Positions 18,287 to 24,721 of a DNA stretch of 43,860 nucleotides are shown here, piece by piece (the stretch's first letter is position 1; each line of letters begins with the position of its first letter). The translations under genes and the position numbers were made by a program. Source of the stretch: a bacterium (GTDB lineage Bacteria > Cyanobacteriota > Vampirovibrionia > Gastranaerophilales > Gastranaerophilaceae); assembly GCA_017403285.1 (NCBI GenBank), contig JAFQOI010000013.1:1-43860 (forward strand), read 5' to 3'. Under the pieces are notes generated by a model. It was not told the DNA's origin, searched no databases, and was given only the letters and a program-made list of their open reading frames with translations.

Positions 18287-18326
18287 AAAAACATCAAAGG
18301 GGGACAGGAACTCCCGAAAAAATAAA

Positions 18327-18375
18327 AGGGTTGCGACCAACGCAGTAGGCGCGAAAGCGCAGAAAGGAAACTAAA
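18327..18375 (+). promoter_or_regulatory. Conserved leader motif GGGTTGCGACC
   Basis: The leader has AAAGGGTTGCGACCAACGCA followed by a GCGCGAAAGCGC hairpin and the ribosome site. The same GGGTTGCGACC-(x)-A-C-CGCA block precedes the paralogous gene at 24722. Confidence 0.5.
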
Positions 18376-18732
18376 ATGACGAACAGGAACTTTTTTGAAC
18401 TCGTAGCTGCTGGCACTCTGAATGAGGAAGTTATCGCTCACGCTGTGGCGCAGATTGAGAAAATGGATGCTACTAACGCAAAGCGAAAAGAGAAACCTTC
18501 CAAAACTGCTGTTGCTAATGAGCCTATTAAACAGGCAATTATGGATTTTATTACTGGTCGAAATGAAATCTGTATCGCAAGCGCAGTGGCGGAAGCTGTA
18601 GAAATCAGCGTACAGAAAGCATCTTCTTTGCTGAATCAGTTGGCGGAAGATGGAAAACTCACCAAGACCGAGGTCAAAGTCCCCAAAAAGGGTTTGCAGA
18701 AAGCATATGGACTGGTTGAGGTTGGGGAATAA
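18376..18732 (+). CDS. Winged-helix-like early DNA-binding protein, paralogue of 24722-25093
   Basis: 118 residues. The N-terminal FFELVAAGTLNEEVIAHA block matches MMEMVAAGKMNEEIQEMA of the protein at 24722-25093. The middle (residues 55-100: PIKQAIMDFITGRNEICIAS ... SLLNQLAEDGKLTKTE) has the look of a small winged helix, and the C-terminus is KGLQKAYGLVEV versus KGTQKGYIVVE. Both genes have tandem promoters and the same leader motif. High-expression signals suggest an abundant DNA-binding or histone-like regulator. Function is inferred only. Confidence 0.6.
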   Translation: MTNRNFFELVAAGTLNEEVIAHAVAQIEKMDATNAKRKEKPSKTAVANEPIKQAIMDFITGRNEICIASAVAEAVEISVQKASSLLNQLAEDGKLTKTEVKVPKKGLQKAYGLVEVGE

Positions 18733-18766
18733 TCCCCAACCCACAAAAAAGAAAGGAGAAAATTAA

Positions 18767-19021
18767 ATGAAAATTTATCTTGTTATGGACGCAATCAACG
18801 GAAAAGATTACAGGGTATTTACTATGAAGAATGACGCAAAAAACTTTATTCTAAAACAATATGAAAGTTTTTTGAAGTGGGAAAAAGAAAATTTTCCAGA
18901 AATGGAACAAGTGATTGATATGGAAAAAGCAAAAGTATATTTCAAAGAAATAAATGGTGTTGAAGATTTTATGTATATTGAAGAATTAACACTAGATGAC
19001 TTTTCAGATATAGAATGGTAA
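18767..19021 (+). CDS. Small acidic early protein
   Basis: 84 residues, second gene of the 18376 unit (34-base gap, AGGAGA before the ATG, no terminator between them). Starts MKIYLVMDAINGKDYRVFTM, then a helix rich in Lys/Glu, ending acidic DDFSDIEW. Not recognised. A GAGGG...CCCTC hairpin with a T-run follows (about 19032-19058). Confidence 0.6.
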   Translation: MKIYLVMDAINGKDYRVFTMKNDAKNFILKQYESFLKWEKENFPEMEQVIDMEKAKVYFKEINGVEDFMYIEELTLDDFSDIEW

Positions 19022-19067
19022 CAATTAAATTGAGGGGAGAGATTCTTCCCTCTTTTTTCAGAAAATT

Positions 19068-19090
19068 ATTTAGACGTTTTACGTCTAAAT
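19068..19090. repeat. Dyad element copy 4
   Basis: ATTTAGACGT-TTT-ACGTCTAAAT, perfect 10-bp arms. Confidence 0.85.
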
Positions 19091-19106
19091 TTTATTTAAG
19101 TTGGGG

Positions 19107-19135
19107 TTGAATTTTTAAGATTGATGTGATATAAT
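19107..19135 (+). promoter_or_regulatory. Early promoter
   Basis: TTGAAT (19107-19112), 17-base spacer, TATAAT (19130-19135). Confidence 0.65.
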
Positions 19136-19166
19136 TTAGGTACAGTAAAAAAAAGGAGAAAGAAAA

Positions 19167-19388
19167 ATGAAAATTACTGATAGATTCAAAAGAAAAGAAA
19201 CGGCATACAGAGATGTTGAAGCAGGTGTAGTATTCAAATATGAAAATGAATATTATATGACAACTGAAGAGATTACAGACAATTATGATGATGTTTGTAA
19301 TTGTGTAAATCTTGGAAGCGGAGAACTTCTTAGTTTTGATATTGATACTATGGTAGAAGTTCTTGATGCAGAATTGGTTATTAAATAA
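19167..19388 (+). CDS. Small conserved early protein
   Basis: 73 residues after AAGGAG. Beta-rich small domain with FKYENEYYMTTEEI and ending EVLDAELVIK, a type of small protein common in Bacillota phages but without known function. It is followed by a degenerate small gene (19404-19544). Confidence 0.6.
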   Translation: MKITDRFKRKETAYRDVEAGVVFKYENEYYMTTEEITDNYDDVCNCVNLGSGELLSFDIDTMVEVLDAELVIK

Positions 19389-19403
19389 AGGAGAAAAATT
19401 AAA

Positions 19404-19544
19404 ATAGCAAAGTTTAGAATTTGAGGAATGATTGACATTGAAGTTGATGTTGAATCTGAGGAAGAAGCACTGGAAGGGTTTGAGATTGGTCTTGATGATG
19501 TGGTATCATCTTGTATTGATATTGAACTGATTGAGGAAGATTAA
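19404..19544 (+). pseudogene. Degenerate copy of small acidic protein (ATA start, in-frame TGA)
   Basis: AAGGAG is followed, at normal spacing, by ATA-GCA-AAG-TTT-AGA-ATT-TGA-GGA rather than an ATG ORF. Reading through gives AKFRI-x-GMIDIEVDVESEEEALE, clearly related to the intact gene at 21650 (KFYRIYGYVEVQVEANSEEEALE). So the start is ATA where ATG is expected, and a TGA replaces an aromatic residue, possibly Trp (TGG). An internal ATG at 19428 has no well-spaced ribosome site. Most likely a decayed gene; readthrough of TGA is an unproven alternative. Confidence 0.55.
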
Positions 19545-19580
19545 AGAAATTGGGGAAGTCTCTTGACTTCCTCCCCGCGA

Positions 19581-19601
19581 TTTAGACGTCTTACGTCTAA
19601 A
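19581..19601. repeat. Dyad element copy 5
   Basis: TTTAGACGT-CTT-ACGTCTAAA, perfect 9-bp arms. Confidence 0.85.
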
Positions 19602-19619
19602 CAAAATCAAAATTAAAAC

Positions 19620-19648
19620 TTGATTTTTTAGAAAATTTTTGATATAAT
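19620..19648 (+). promoter_or_regulatory. Early promoter
   Basis: TTGATT (19620-19625), 17-base spacer, TATAAT (19643-19648). Confidence 0.65.
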
Positions 19649-19682
19649 TTATTTAGAAAATAAAAGAAAGGAATTTTATCTT

Positions 19683-20024
19683 ATGTCTAAAAAACTTGAC
19701 GATGCACTCCGTGAAAAATGGGTAAAACTTACAAAAGAATGGTTGGAATCTATTGATGAAGAAGCAATCAAATACAAAACAAATGAGATTTGTATTCCAA
19801 CGGTTGATGAAGCAGGTAATGATAAATATGTTCAGTTTGTTATAAAAATTCCTAAAGGTTCAAGAGATGGTGAAGAGTTTGACGGTTATTCTATGAGAGA
19901 GGAATACGAAATCAAACTGAAAGAGAAAGCCGAAAAGGAAAAGAAAGCTGCAGAGGCAAAAGCAAAAAAGATTGAGAGAGATAAAAAAATAAGAGAAAAG
20001 AAAACAAAAGAAAAGGAAGAGTAA
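19683..20024 (+). CDS. Early protein with Lys/Glu-rich tail, paralogue of 23096-23428
   Basis: 113 residues. The N-terminal 75 residues form a small mixed domain (EICIPTVDEAGNDKYVQFVI). The C-terminal 40 residues are an uninterrupted charged helix containing AEAKAKKIERDK, also present in the protein at 23096-23428; both share a preceding REEY-x-x-K block. The tail could bind nucleic acid or form a coiled coil. GAAAGGAA precedes the start. The TAA is followed by a weak TCTTCC...GGAAGA hairpin with TTTTTT. Confidence 0.6.
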   Translation: MSKKLDDALREKWVKLTKEWLESIDEEAIKYKTNEICIPTVDEAGNDKYVQFVIKIPKGSRDGEEFDGYSMREEYEIKLKEKAEKEKKAAEAKAKKIERDKKIREKKTKEKEE

Positions 20025-20041
20025 TCTTCCTTTTTTAATCT

Positions 20042-20064
20042 ATTTAGACGTAGTACGTCTAAAT
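20042..20064. repeat. Dyad element copy 6
   Basis: ATTTAGACGT-AGT-ACGTCTAAAT, six bases upstream of the TTGACA box. Confidence 0.85.
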
Positions 20065-20070
20065 AAAGAA

Positions 20071-20099
20071 TTGACAAATCACGCCTTATGCGTTATAAT
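20071..20099 (+). promoter_or_regulatory. Early promoter
   Basis: TTGACA (20071-20076), 17-base spacer, TATAAT (20094-20099). Confidence 0.75.
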
Positions 20100-20132
20100 G
20101 TATATGTAAATTAAAGAAAGGAAAAATAAAAA

Positions 20133-20600
20133 ATGTTAGCAAGTTATATAATCTTCAATGTATTAAATGTAATTATCCAAACAGTTAAATCCATTGTTAC
20201 CATTAAATGTAATAAATGGGTTGCCGCAATCGTCAATGCAGTTGCTTATGGTTTATATACATACATCATTGTACTAACCGCAACAGATATGAATCTTTGG
20301 GCAAAAATTATTATCACTGCCTTGGCGAACTTAGTTGGCGTTTTTGTAGTAAAGTTTGTTGAAGAAAAGAAAAGAAAAGATAAAATGTGGCTTGTTAAAA
20401 TGACTATTCCTACTGAATATGCAAAGCAAGCAAAATATTTGTTAGACCAAGCAAAAATTCCTTTTACTTACTATGATTTGAATAAATATTTTGTTTTTGA
20501 TACTTTTTGTGAAACCCAAGCCGAAACCACAAATGCAACTAAGATTTGCACTGCTTGTCAGGGTAAGGCTTTTGCAAGCGAAAACAAACTTAACTTATAA
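20133..20600 (+). CDS. Membrane protein with cytoplasmic C-terminal domain
   Basis: 155 residues. Three hydrophobic segments (about 4-24, 30-48, 52-76) are followed by a charged KRKDK stretch and a soluble domain of some 70 residues (MTIPTEYAKQAKYLLDQAKI, then PFTYYDL) that looks like a small alpha/beta module. The topology would place the C-terminus in the cytoplasm. GAAAGGAA precedes ATG 20133. The 3' end overlaps the convergent homing endonuclease gene by 6 bases within a perfect dyad (AAACTTAACTT/AAGTTAAGTTT). Function unknown. Confidence 0.65.
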   Translation: MLASYIIFNVLNVIIQTVKSIVTIKCNKWVAAIVNAVAYGLYTYIIVLTATDMNLWAKIIITALANLVGVFVVKFVEEKKRKDKMWLVKMTIPTEYAKQAKYLLDQAKIPFTYYDLNKYFVFDTFCETQAETTNATKICTACQGKAFASENKLNL

Positions 20601-20611
20601 GTTAAGTTTGT
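20585..20611. terminator. Bidirectional terminator of convergent genes
   Basis: Dyad CAAACTTAACTT ... AAGTTAAGTTTG contains the stop codons of both the membrane protein (plus) and the homing endonuclease (minus) and has T-rich flanks on the plus side. Confidence 0.55.
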
Positions 20612-21317
20612 TTTCTAAATATTCCCAATTAATTTTATCAAAATCATAATAGGGAATTTCTATTAGTATTATATTGTTATCTTTACAATACTATCTCTTC
20701 ATCTCATCGTGCGCCCGGGGTGAATTTTTCCATACTCCATGTAGTGCATTTTCATCATAGTGTTGAATTCCCTAATATTCTACTAAGCACTTTAATGTGT
20801 TATCATCATTATAAATAGCAAAATCAAAATACAGGTAATTCTTATCCTTTAAGTCGGGAAAATAAAACTAAGTTTTATATGGTATATTGTGATCAAAAAG
20901 AATACTATTTATCTTTTGTTCTCCTTTTGAGCGCACACAACCACATGAAACAATGTCCCCTCTTTTTAAACTATTAGAATTAACATAAGCAATATTTCCA
21001 CAATCACACTTACATTTCCACATAATACATCCGTCGCTACTTCTCAACTCGGTCTTTTCCAAAACCAAAAGTTTTCCATATTTGTTACCAATAATATTTT
21101 TGGCCATCATTTTTGACATCACTTCTGCGCGTTTGCAACCACAAGAAGTCGTATGCCCATTGGTTAAATTAGAAGTCGGGACAATTGTTTTGTTACCACA
21201 TTCGCATTCGCAATACCAAAACACTTTATCAGGATTGGGTCTTTGTTCTCTGGGTAATTCTCCAATAACTTTTAGTTTACCAAAGGTCATATTAGTTAAG
21301 TCTCTTTTTGCTCCCAT
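20595..21317 (-). CDS. Homing endonuclease, zinc-finger plus VSR/EDxHD-like nuclease, TAG-recoded
   Basis: 240 residues with TAG at 20868, 20772 and 20691. The N-terminal 150 residues hold two repeats of a Cys-rich module (W-x-C-x-C-x-CGN...SCGC), as in phage endonucleases. The C-terminus is a compact nuclease domain: FDFAIYND, then LVEY-TAG-GIQHY, then DEMKR-TAG-YCKDN and IEIPY. In this family the motif is EYQG-x-QHY, so the TAG stands exactly at a conserved Gln. It has a strong AGGAGG and is the only minus-strand gene in the early array, probably a mobile insertion using the phage's late code. Confidence 0.78.
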
Positions 21318-21405
21318 TTTTGTTGCCTCCTTTTTTTTGTTCTATATATAAGTGGAAAGATTGAAACTAAAATACATAAAATTGAGGCAACTTTGTACCC
21401 GGCGC

Positions 21406-21427
21406 CGAGTTAGTTCAGGCTAACTCG
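21406..21427. promoter_or_regulatory. Dyad element CGAGTTAG-N6-CTAACTCG
   Basis: Perfect 8-bp dyad upstream of the TTGACA promoter at 21458, related to the dyad at 15705-15722; it stands where the other units have the TTTAGACGT dyad. Confidence 0.5.
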
Positions 21428-21457
21428 AATTTTCTCAAAAAAGTTTTGAAAAAAGTA

Positions 21458-21486
21458 TTGACATATACGGCGCGATGTGGTATTAT
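21458..21486 (+). promoter_or_regulatory. Early promoter
   Basis: TTGACA (21458-21463), 17-base spacer, TATTAT (21481-21486). Drives a four-gene unit. Confidence 0.7.
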
Positions 21487-21517
21487 ATACTTGCCGAAAG
21501 GGAAAGGAGAATGTTAA

Positions 21518-21649
21518 ATGAGTTTTTGCGATAAGATAAATTGTGGTTACTACTACAAGGGCGAAAATGACAGATTCCCTTGTTGCCACTTTGAAGGCCC
21601 AGATGGTTGGGCGCCGTGTGAGCAGGATGAGTATGAGGAGGAAGAGTAA
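21518..21649 (+). CDS. Small Cys-rich protein
   Basis: 43 residues, ATG 21518 after GGAAAGGAGA. Five Cys (SFCDKINCGYY ... PCCHFEG ... APCEQ) and an acidic tail; it may bind a metal. The TAA is joined to the ATG of the next gene (TAAATG). Confidence 0.5.
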   Translation: MSFCDKINCGYYYKGENDRFPCCHFEGPDGWAPCEQDEYEEEE

Positions 21650-21784
21650 ATGAAATTTTATCGGATTTATGGCTATGTGGAAGTACAAGTAGAGGCAAAT
21701 AGTGAAGAGGAAGCACTGGAAATCTTTGAAGATGAATGTATTATTGATGAAGTAATGAGTGCTATTGATATTGAGGAGGAGTAA
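21650..21784 (+). CDS. Small acidic protein, intact relative of 19404-19544
   Basis: 44 residues, MKFYRIYGYVEVQVEANSEE then an acidic helix. GAGGAGGAAGAG in the preceding gene supplies the ribosome site. The SEEEALE helix occurs in many small phage proteins; function unknown. Confidence 0.5.
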   Translation: MKFYRIYGYVEVQVEANSEEEALEIFEDECIIDEVMSAIDIEEE

Positions 21785-21973
21785 ATGAAAAAAATTGTCG
21801 AAGTAAATGTTTTCTTTGAACTTGAAGTAGAAGAAAAAGAAAATATTCATAATAAAGCATGGGAATATATTGAAGATAATCTTTCTGATGTATTTAGTAT
21901 AGAAGGTAGCGAACTAACCATTTACAATCCAAATGGTGAAAGATATTTTGAAGATGATGAGGAGGAAAAGTAA
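21785..21973 (+). CDS. Small acidic protein
   Basis: 62 residues, ATG immediately after the previous TAA, GGAGGAG as ribosome site. Starts MKKIVEVNVFFELEVEEKEN; similar strand-helix-strand look to the preceding small proteins. Unknown. Confidence 0.55.
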   Translation: MKKIVEVNVFFELEVEEKENIHNKAWEYIEDNLSDVFSIEGSELTIYNPNGERYFEDDEEEK

Positions 21974-21974
21974 A

Positions 21975-22163
21975 ATGATAAGAATCGCAATTTGTCCCAA
22001 TTGTGGCGCAGAACTGGAACAAGACGAATGTTATGATACCAACTCTGAAGGTGATTTTATCGCAAACTATATGATAGGGCATTGCCCCAGTTGCGAAAAA
22101 GAATTCCAGTGGGTGGAAGTTTACGACTATACAGGAGTAGATGAAATTGAGGAAGTCACTTGA
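21975..22163 (+). CDS. Small zinc-ribbon protein
   Basis: 62 residues. ATG 21975 follows GGAGGAAAAG; I prefer it to the upstream in-frame ATG at 21933, which lies in the preceding gene. CPNCGAELEQDECY ... GHCPSCEKEFQW gives two CxxC pairs, a zinc ribbon. The stop TGA is in the terminator GGAAGTCACTTGACTTCCTT. Last gene of the four-gene unit. Confidence 0.65.
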   Translation: MIRIAICPNCGAELEQDECYDTNSEGDFIANYMIGHCPSCEKEFQWVEVYDYTGVDEIEEVT

Positions 22164-22177
22164 CTTCCTTTTTTTAG

Positions 22178-22200
22178 ATTTAGACGTATTACGTCTAAAT
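22178..22200. repeat. Dyad element copy 7
   Basis: ATTTAGACGT-ATT-ACGTCTAAAT. Confidence 0.85.
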
Positions 22201-22216
22201 TTTCTTCAAAAAAATA

Positions 22217-22245
22217 TTGCAAATCTTTCCACTATGTGTTATACT
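22217..22245 (+). promoter_or_regulatory. Early promoter
   Basis: TTGCAA (22217-22222), 17-base spacer, TATACT (22240-22245). Confidence 0.65.
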
Positions 22246-22278
22246 ATGTATGAAGTTAAAGAAAGGAATTTATCAACC

Positions 22279-22944
22279 ATGAAAATTGACCATCGCAAGA
22301 CTTATTACCTCACCATCGACACCGAAACCGCAAACGACATTGACTGCCCTATCGTCTTTGATATCGGCGGTGCTATTCATGATAAACACGGGGAAGTCCT
22401 GGAAACTTTCAGCTTCATCGTGCGTGAAGTGTTCTATGGTATGCCACACCTAATGGAAACCTGCTACTACCAAGCAAAGCTCCCTGCCTATCGTGCGCAA
22501 ATTGCCTGCGGTGAGCGTTGCGTGGTTAGTTGGTATGAAGTAAAAGCCCACATCGCGCACCTGTGCGAAAAGTATGATGTGCGCGCCATCATCGCCCACA
22601 ATATGCGCTTTGACTATCGCTCTACCAACACTACTCAGCGCTATCTGACCTGCTCCAAGTATCGCTACTTCTTCCCCAAGGATGTGGAAATCTGGGATAC
22701 GCTTGCCATGGCTCGTGATACTATCGTAAAACAGAAAACCTATCAGCGTTTCTGTCAAGCTAACGGCTACTGTACCAAGAACGGACAGCCCCGAGCTACT
22801 GCGGAAATCCTTTATCGGTATATCACGGGTGACAATGATTTTGAAGAATCCCATACGGGTTTGGAAGATGTGCTGATTGAAAAGGAAATTTTCGCCAAGT
22901 GTATGGCACAACACAAGAAAATGCGCCGGAGTCCGTGGAAGTAA
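22279..22944 (+). CDS. DnaQ-like 3'-5' exonuclease
   Basis: 221 residues. DEDDh exonuclease motifs are visible: LTIDTETAND (D14, E16), IIAHNMRFDY near residue 110, and ESHTGLEDVLIE near 195-206 with the His and Asp of motif III. It has no polymerase domain, so it is a stand-alone exonuclease acting on DNA or RNA ends. ATG 22279 follows GAAAGGAAT; the upstream in-frame ATG at 22141 lies in the previous gene and is rejected. GC content is higher than in the neighbours. Terminator TCCGTGGAA...TTCCACGGA plus T8 follows. Confidence 0.8.
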   Translation: MKIDHRKTYYLTIDTETANDIDCPIVFDIGGAIHDKHGEVLETFSFIVREVFYGMPHLMETCYYQAKLPAYRAQIACGERCVVSWYEVKAHIAHLCEKYDVRAIIAHNMRFDYRSTNTTQRYLTCSKYRYFFPKDVEIWDTLAMARDTIVKQKTYQRFCQANGYCTKNGQPRATAEILYRYITGDNDFEESHTGLEDVLIEKEIFAKCMAQHKKMRRSPWK

Positions 22945-22970
22945 TTCCACGGATTTTTTTTCGCAAATGG

Positions 22971-22991
22971 TTTAGACGTCTTACGTCTAAA
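22971..22991. repeat. Dyad element copy 8
   Basis: TTTAGACGT-CTT-ACGTCTAAA. Confidence 0.85.
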
Positions 22992-23018
22992 ATTCTTCTA
23001 AAAACTTTTCAAAAACCA

Positions 23019-23047
23019 TTGACATTCTCTCAGGGATATGGTATTAT
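23019..23047 (+). promoter_or_regulatory. Early promoter
   Basis: TTGACA (23019-23024), 17-base spacer, TATTAT (23042-23047); the transcript then begins with a GTTCCAAGGGAAC hairpin. Confidence 0.7.
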
Positions 23048-23095
23048 ATAATCGTTCCAAGGGAACAGAAAAAATTTTGAAAGGGGCAAATCAAT

Positions 23096-23428
23096 ATGAA
23101 AATTGTAGTTGCCAATGCTATTCGTGAACACTATATCAATGCTATTCTTTCCCTGTTTAATGAGGAAGACACTGGAATGATTGCTTCCAATTCTTTCAAC
23201 TTCCCCATTGTTTGGGAAGGTGAGGAAGGATGTGTAGAAATTGTTGTCAAAGTCCCTAAGTATGATGGAGATGAAATTTACGCTTTGCGTGAAGAGTACG
23301 CCCTGAAATGCGCTGAGCGTGAAGCTAAGGCCAAGGAAAAAGCAGAAGCTAAGGCGAAAAAAATCGAGCGTGACAAGGCTGAGCGTGAAGCACGCAAAGC
23401 CGCCAAAGAAAAGGAAAAGGGTGAATAA
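23096..23428 (+). CDS. Early protein with charged helical tail, paralogue of 19683-20024
   Basis: 110 residues. N-terminal mixed domain, then ALREEYALKCAEREAKAKEK and AEAKAKKIERDK, matching the tail of the 19683 gene. GC-richer codons than its paralogue suggest separate acquisition or strong expression. GAAAGGGGC precedes the start; the TAA lies in an AAAAGGGTGAATAACCCTTTT terminator. Confidence 0.6.
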   Translation: MKIVVANAIREHYINAILSLFNEEDTGMIASNSFNFPIVWEGEEGCVEIVVKVPKYDGDEIYALREEYALKCAEREAKAKEKAEAKAKKIERDKAEREARKAAKEKEKGE

Positions 23429-23446
23429 CCCTTTTCTTTTCGATAG

Positions 23447-23467
23447 TTTAGACGTAGTACGTCTAAA
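23447..23467. repeat. Dyad element copy 9
   Basis: TTTAGACGT-AGT-ACGTCTAAA. Confidence 0.85.
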
Positions 23468-23474
23468 TTTTTTC

Positions 23475-23503
23475 TTGACTTAATATATATATTATGTTAT
23501 ACT
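23475..23503 (+). promoter_or_regulatory. Early promoter
   Basis: TTGACT (23475-23480), 17-base spacer, TATACT (23498-23503). Confidence 0.68.
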
Positions 23504-23526
23504 ATATTCTGTTAGGAGGACGATGT

Positions 23527-23835
23527 ATGAAAAAAGATTTTATTTATTTTATCAGAATTGGTGAGCCAAGTGAACGACTTTTCAAAATTGGTACTACCAA
23601 TGATATACGGCGCAGAATGCGCGAACATGAAAAGTATTATGGAAAAAAGGTGATGGTACTTTGGCAAAGTCCAGCCTATTCAAAATGGACAACTTTAAGG
23701 GTTGAGGACAAAATGAAAAATCAATGGATTAAAGAAGGAGTTTTTGAATATTTAAGAAATGATAGATTTTTAATTCCAGAAAATATTAAAGAAATTAAAA
23801 TTAAAGTTAGGAAAGAATATGTGGTGTCAATTTGA
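23527..23835 (+). CDS. T5orf172/GIY-YIG-related small nuclease-like protein
   Basis: 102 residues from ATG 23527, seven bases after AGGAGG; the upstream start at 23494 would include the promoter and is rejected. IYFIRIGEPSERLFKIGTTN followed by DIRRRMREHEKYYG is the signature of the T5orf172 subgroup of GIY-YIG domains. Being only one domain without a DNA-binding extension, it may nick DNA or act with a partner. The TGA lies in the perfect terminator GTGGTGTCAATTTGACACCA plus T7. Confidence 0.68.
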   Translation: MKKDFIYFIRIGEPSERLFKIGTTNDIRRRMREHEKYYGKKVMVLWQSPAYSKWTTLRVEDKMKNQWIKEGVFEYLRNDRFLIPENIKEIKIKVRKEYVVSI

Positions 23836-23857
23836 CACCACTTTTTTTGAAAAAATT

Positions 23858-23878
23858 TTTAGACGTTTTACGTCTAAG
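23858..23878. repeat. Dyad element copy 10
   Basis: TTTAGACGT-TTT-ACGTCTAAG; the last base of the outer arm is changed. Confidence 0.8.
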
Positions 23879-23885
23879 TTAGTTA

Positions 23886-23914
23886 TTGACTCGCGCCGAA
23901 ATGTGTGGTATAAT
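23886..23914 (+). promoter_or_regulatory. Early promoter
   Basis: TTGACT (23886-23891), 17-base spacer, TATAAT (23909-23914). Confidence 0.72.
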
Positions 23915-23944
23915 TTAGATACAAAGTAAGGAAGGAATTAAAAA

Positions 23945-24127
23945 ATGAGAATTGTAAAGTGTGAGAAAATTTTTCTATCGCAGAACGAAGCAGATGTTTG
24001 GGCAAATTTTAATCTGATTCTTGAAGGTTTAGAACGAGGAAGCGAAAGTCCAGATATAGGAAATCTGGTTTGTAAAATTCTAAGTTTGCTTGATAAATTA
24101 TGGGAAGAAATTGAAGATATCGAATAA
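23945..24127 (+). CDS. Small early protein
   Basis: 60 residues, ATG 23945 after GGAAGG. Helical, acidic C-terminus (KLWEEIEDIE). No family recognised. Own promoter, and terminator AAAGGACTTAACAAGTCCTTTTTTT. Confidence 0.55.
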   Translation: MRIVKCEKIFLSQNEADVWANFNLILEGLERGSESPDIGNLVCKILSLLDKLWEEIEDIE

Positions 24128-24167
24128 AAAGGACTTAACAAGTCCTTTTTTTATTTCTCAAAAAAAT

Positions 24168-24188
24168 TTTAGACGTATCACGTCTAAA
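24168..24188. repeat. Dyad element copy 11
   Basis: TTTAGACGT-ATC-ACGTCTAAA. The last copy, followed by the iteron-like region rather than directly by a promoter. Confidence 0.85.
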
Positions 24189-24198
24189 TTTTTAATTT

Positions 24199-24469
24199 TG
24201 TCAAATTTTTAATTTTGTCAAATTTTATTCTCCCATGCACATCGCGCGACTGCGCGCAAATTTTCGGGTTTGTCAAATTTTAAACCAGCTACACCAGCTG
24301 TCAAATTAAGCCAGCTGTCAAATTTTAAACAAGCTGCGAATCAGCTGCGTTGTCAAATTTCAAGCAGCTACAAATTCTCTTTATATTTATATTTCCCCTT
24401 TTATTATACCACAAATTTAAAAAAGCTACAAGTTTTATTAAGCTACAAATTTCGCGCGATGTCAAATTT
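24199..24469. repeat. Iteron-like array of TGTCAAATT (7 copies), gene-free
   Basis: TGTCAAATTT/A occurs at 24199, 24216, 24271, 24299, 24316, 24351 and 24460, all in the same orientation, interspersed with CAGCTG/CAGCTA and AGCTACAA units. No ORF of note overlaps. Repeated short direct repeats in an AT-rich gap are typical of replication origins or multi-site regulator binding. Confidence 0.6.
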
Positions 24470-24517
24470 TTAGAGTTATTAAATAACAAATCTACTTAAA
24501 TAAAAAAAACTTAAAAT

Positions 24518-24546
24518 TTGAAAAAGCTGAGAATTTTTGTTATACT
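24518..24546 (+). promoter_or_regulatory. First of two tandem promoters
   Basis: TTGAAA (24518-24523), 17-base spacer, TATACT (24541-24546). Confidence 0.62.
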
Positions 24547-24604
24547 ATATATAGAAAGTGAGAGAAAAATAAAAAAACTTTAAAAAAACCTCGGCAATAA
24601 AAAT

Positions 24605-24633
24605 TTGAAAAAAATCTAAAAATAAGCTATAAT
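24605..24633 (+). promoter_or_regulatory. Second tandem promoter
   Basis: TTGAAA (24605-24610), 17-base spacer, TATAAT (24628-24633), followed by a GAGAGA...TCTCTC hairpin and then the GGGTTGCGACC leader. Confidence 0.65.
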
Positions 24634-24687
24634 ATATATGTAAGGTTGAGAGAGAAACAAGCTCTCTCCTTAAATAAAAATCTAATT

Positions 24688-24721
24688 GGGTTGCGACCTA
24701 CCGCAAGAAAGAGGTAAAATT
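24688..24721 (+). promoter_or_regulatory. Conserved leader motif GGGTTGCGACC, second copy
   Basis: TTGGGTTGCGACCTACCGCA just before the ribosome site (AAAGAGG) of the gene at 24722; same block as at 18327. GGT and ACC could pair, exposing GCGA. Confidence 0.5.

Noticed and set aside
17521-18744. Minus-strand ORFs opposite the HAD and winged-helix genes
   Set aside because: Ser/Phe-rich shadow translations without start signals; the plus-strand genes have promoters and motifs.
16892-24188. CRISPR-like array from regularly repeated dyads
   Set aside because: Copies are hundreds of bases apart with genes and promoters between them; spacing is not spacer-like and no cas genes are present.
24199-24469. 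ORF on the plus strand through the TGTCAAATT repeats (24270-24473)
   Set aside because: The frame merely follows the repeats, with no ribosome site or coding character.
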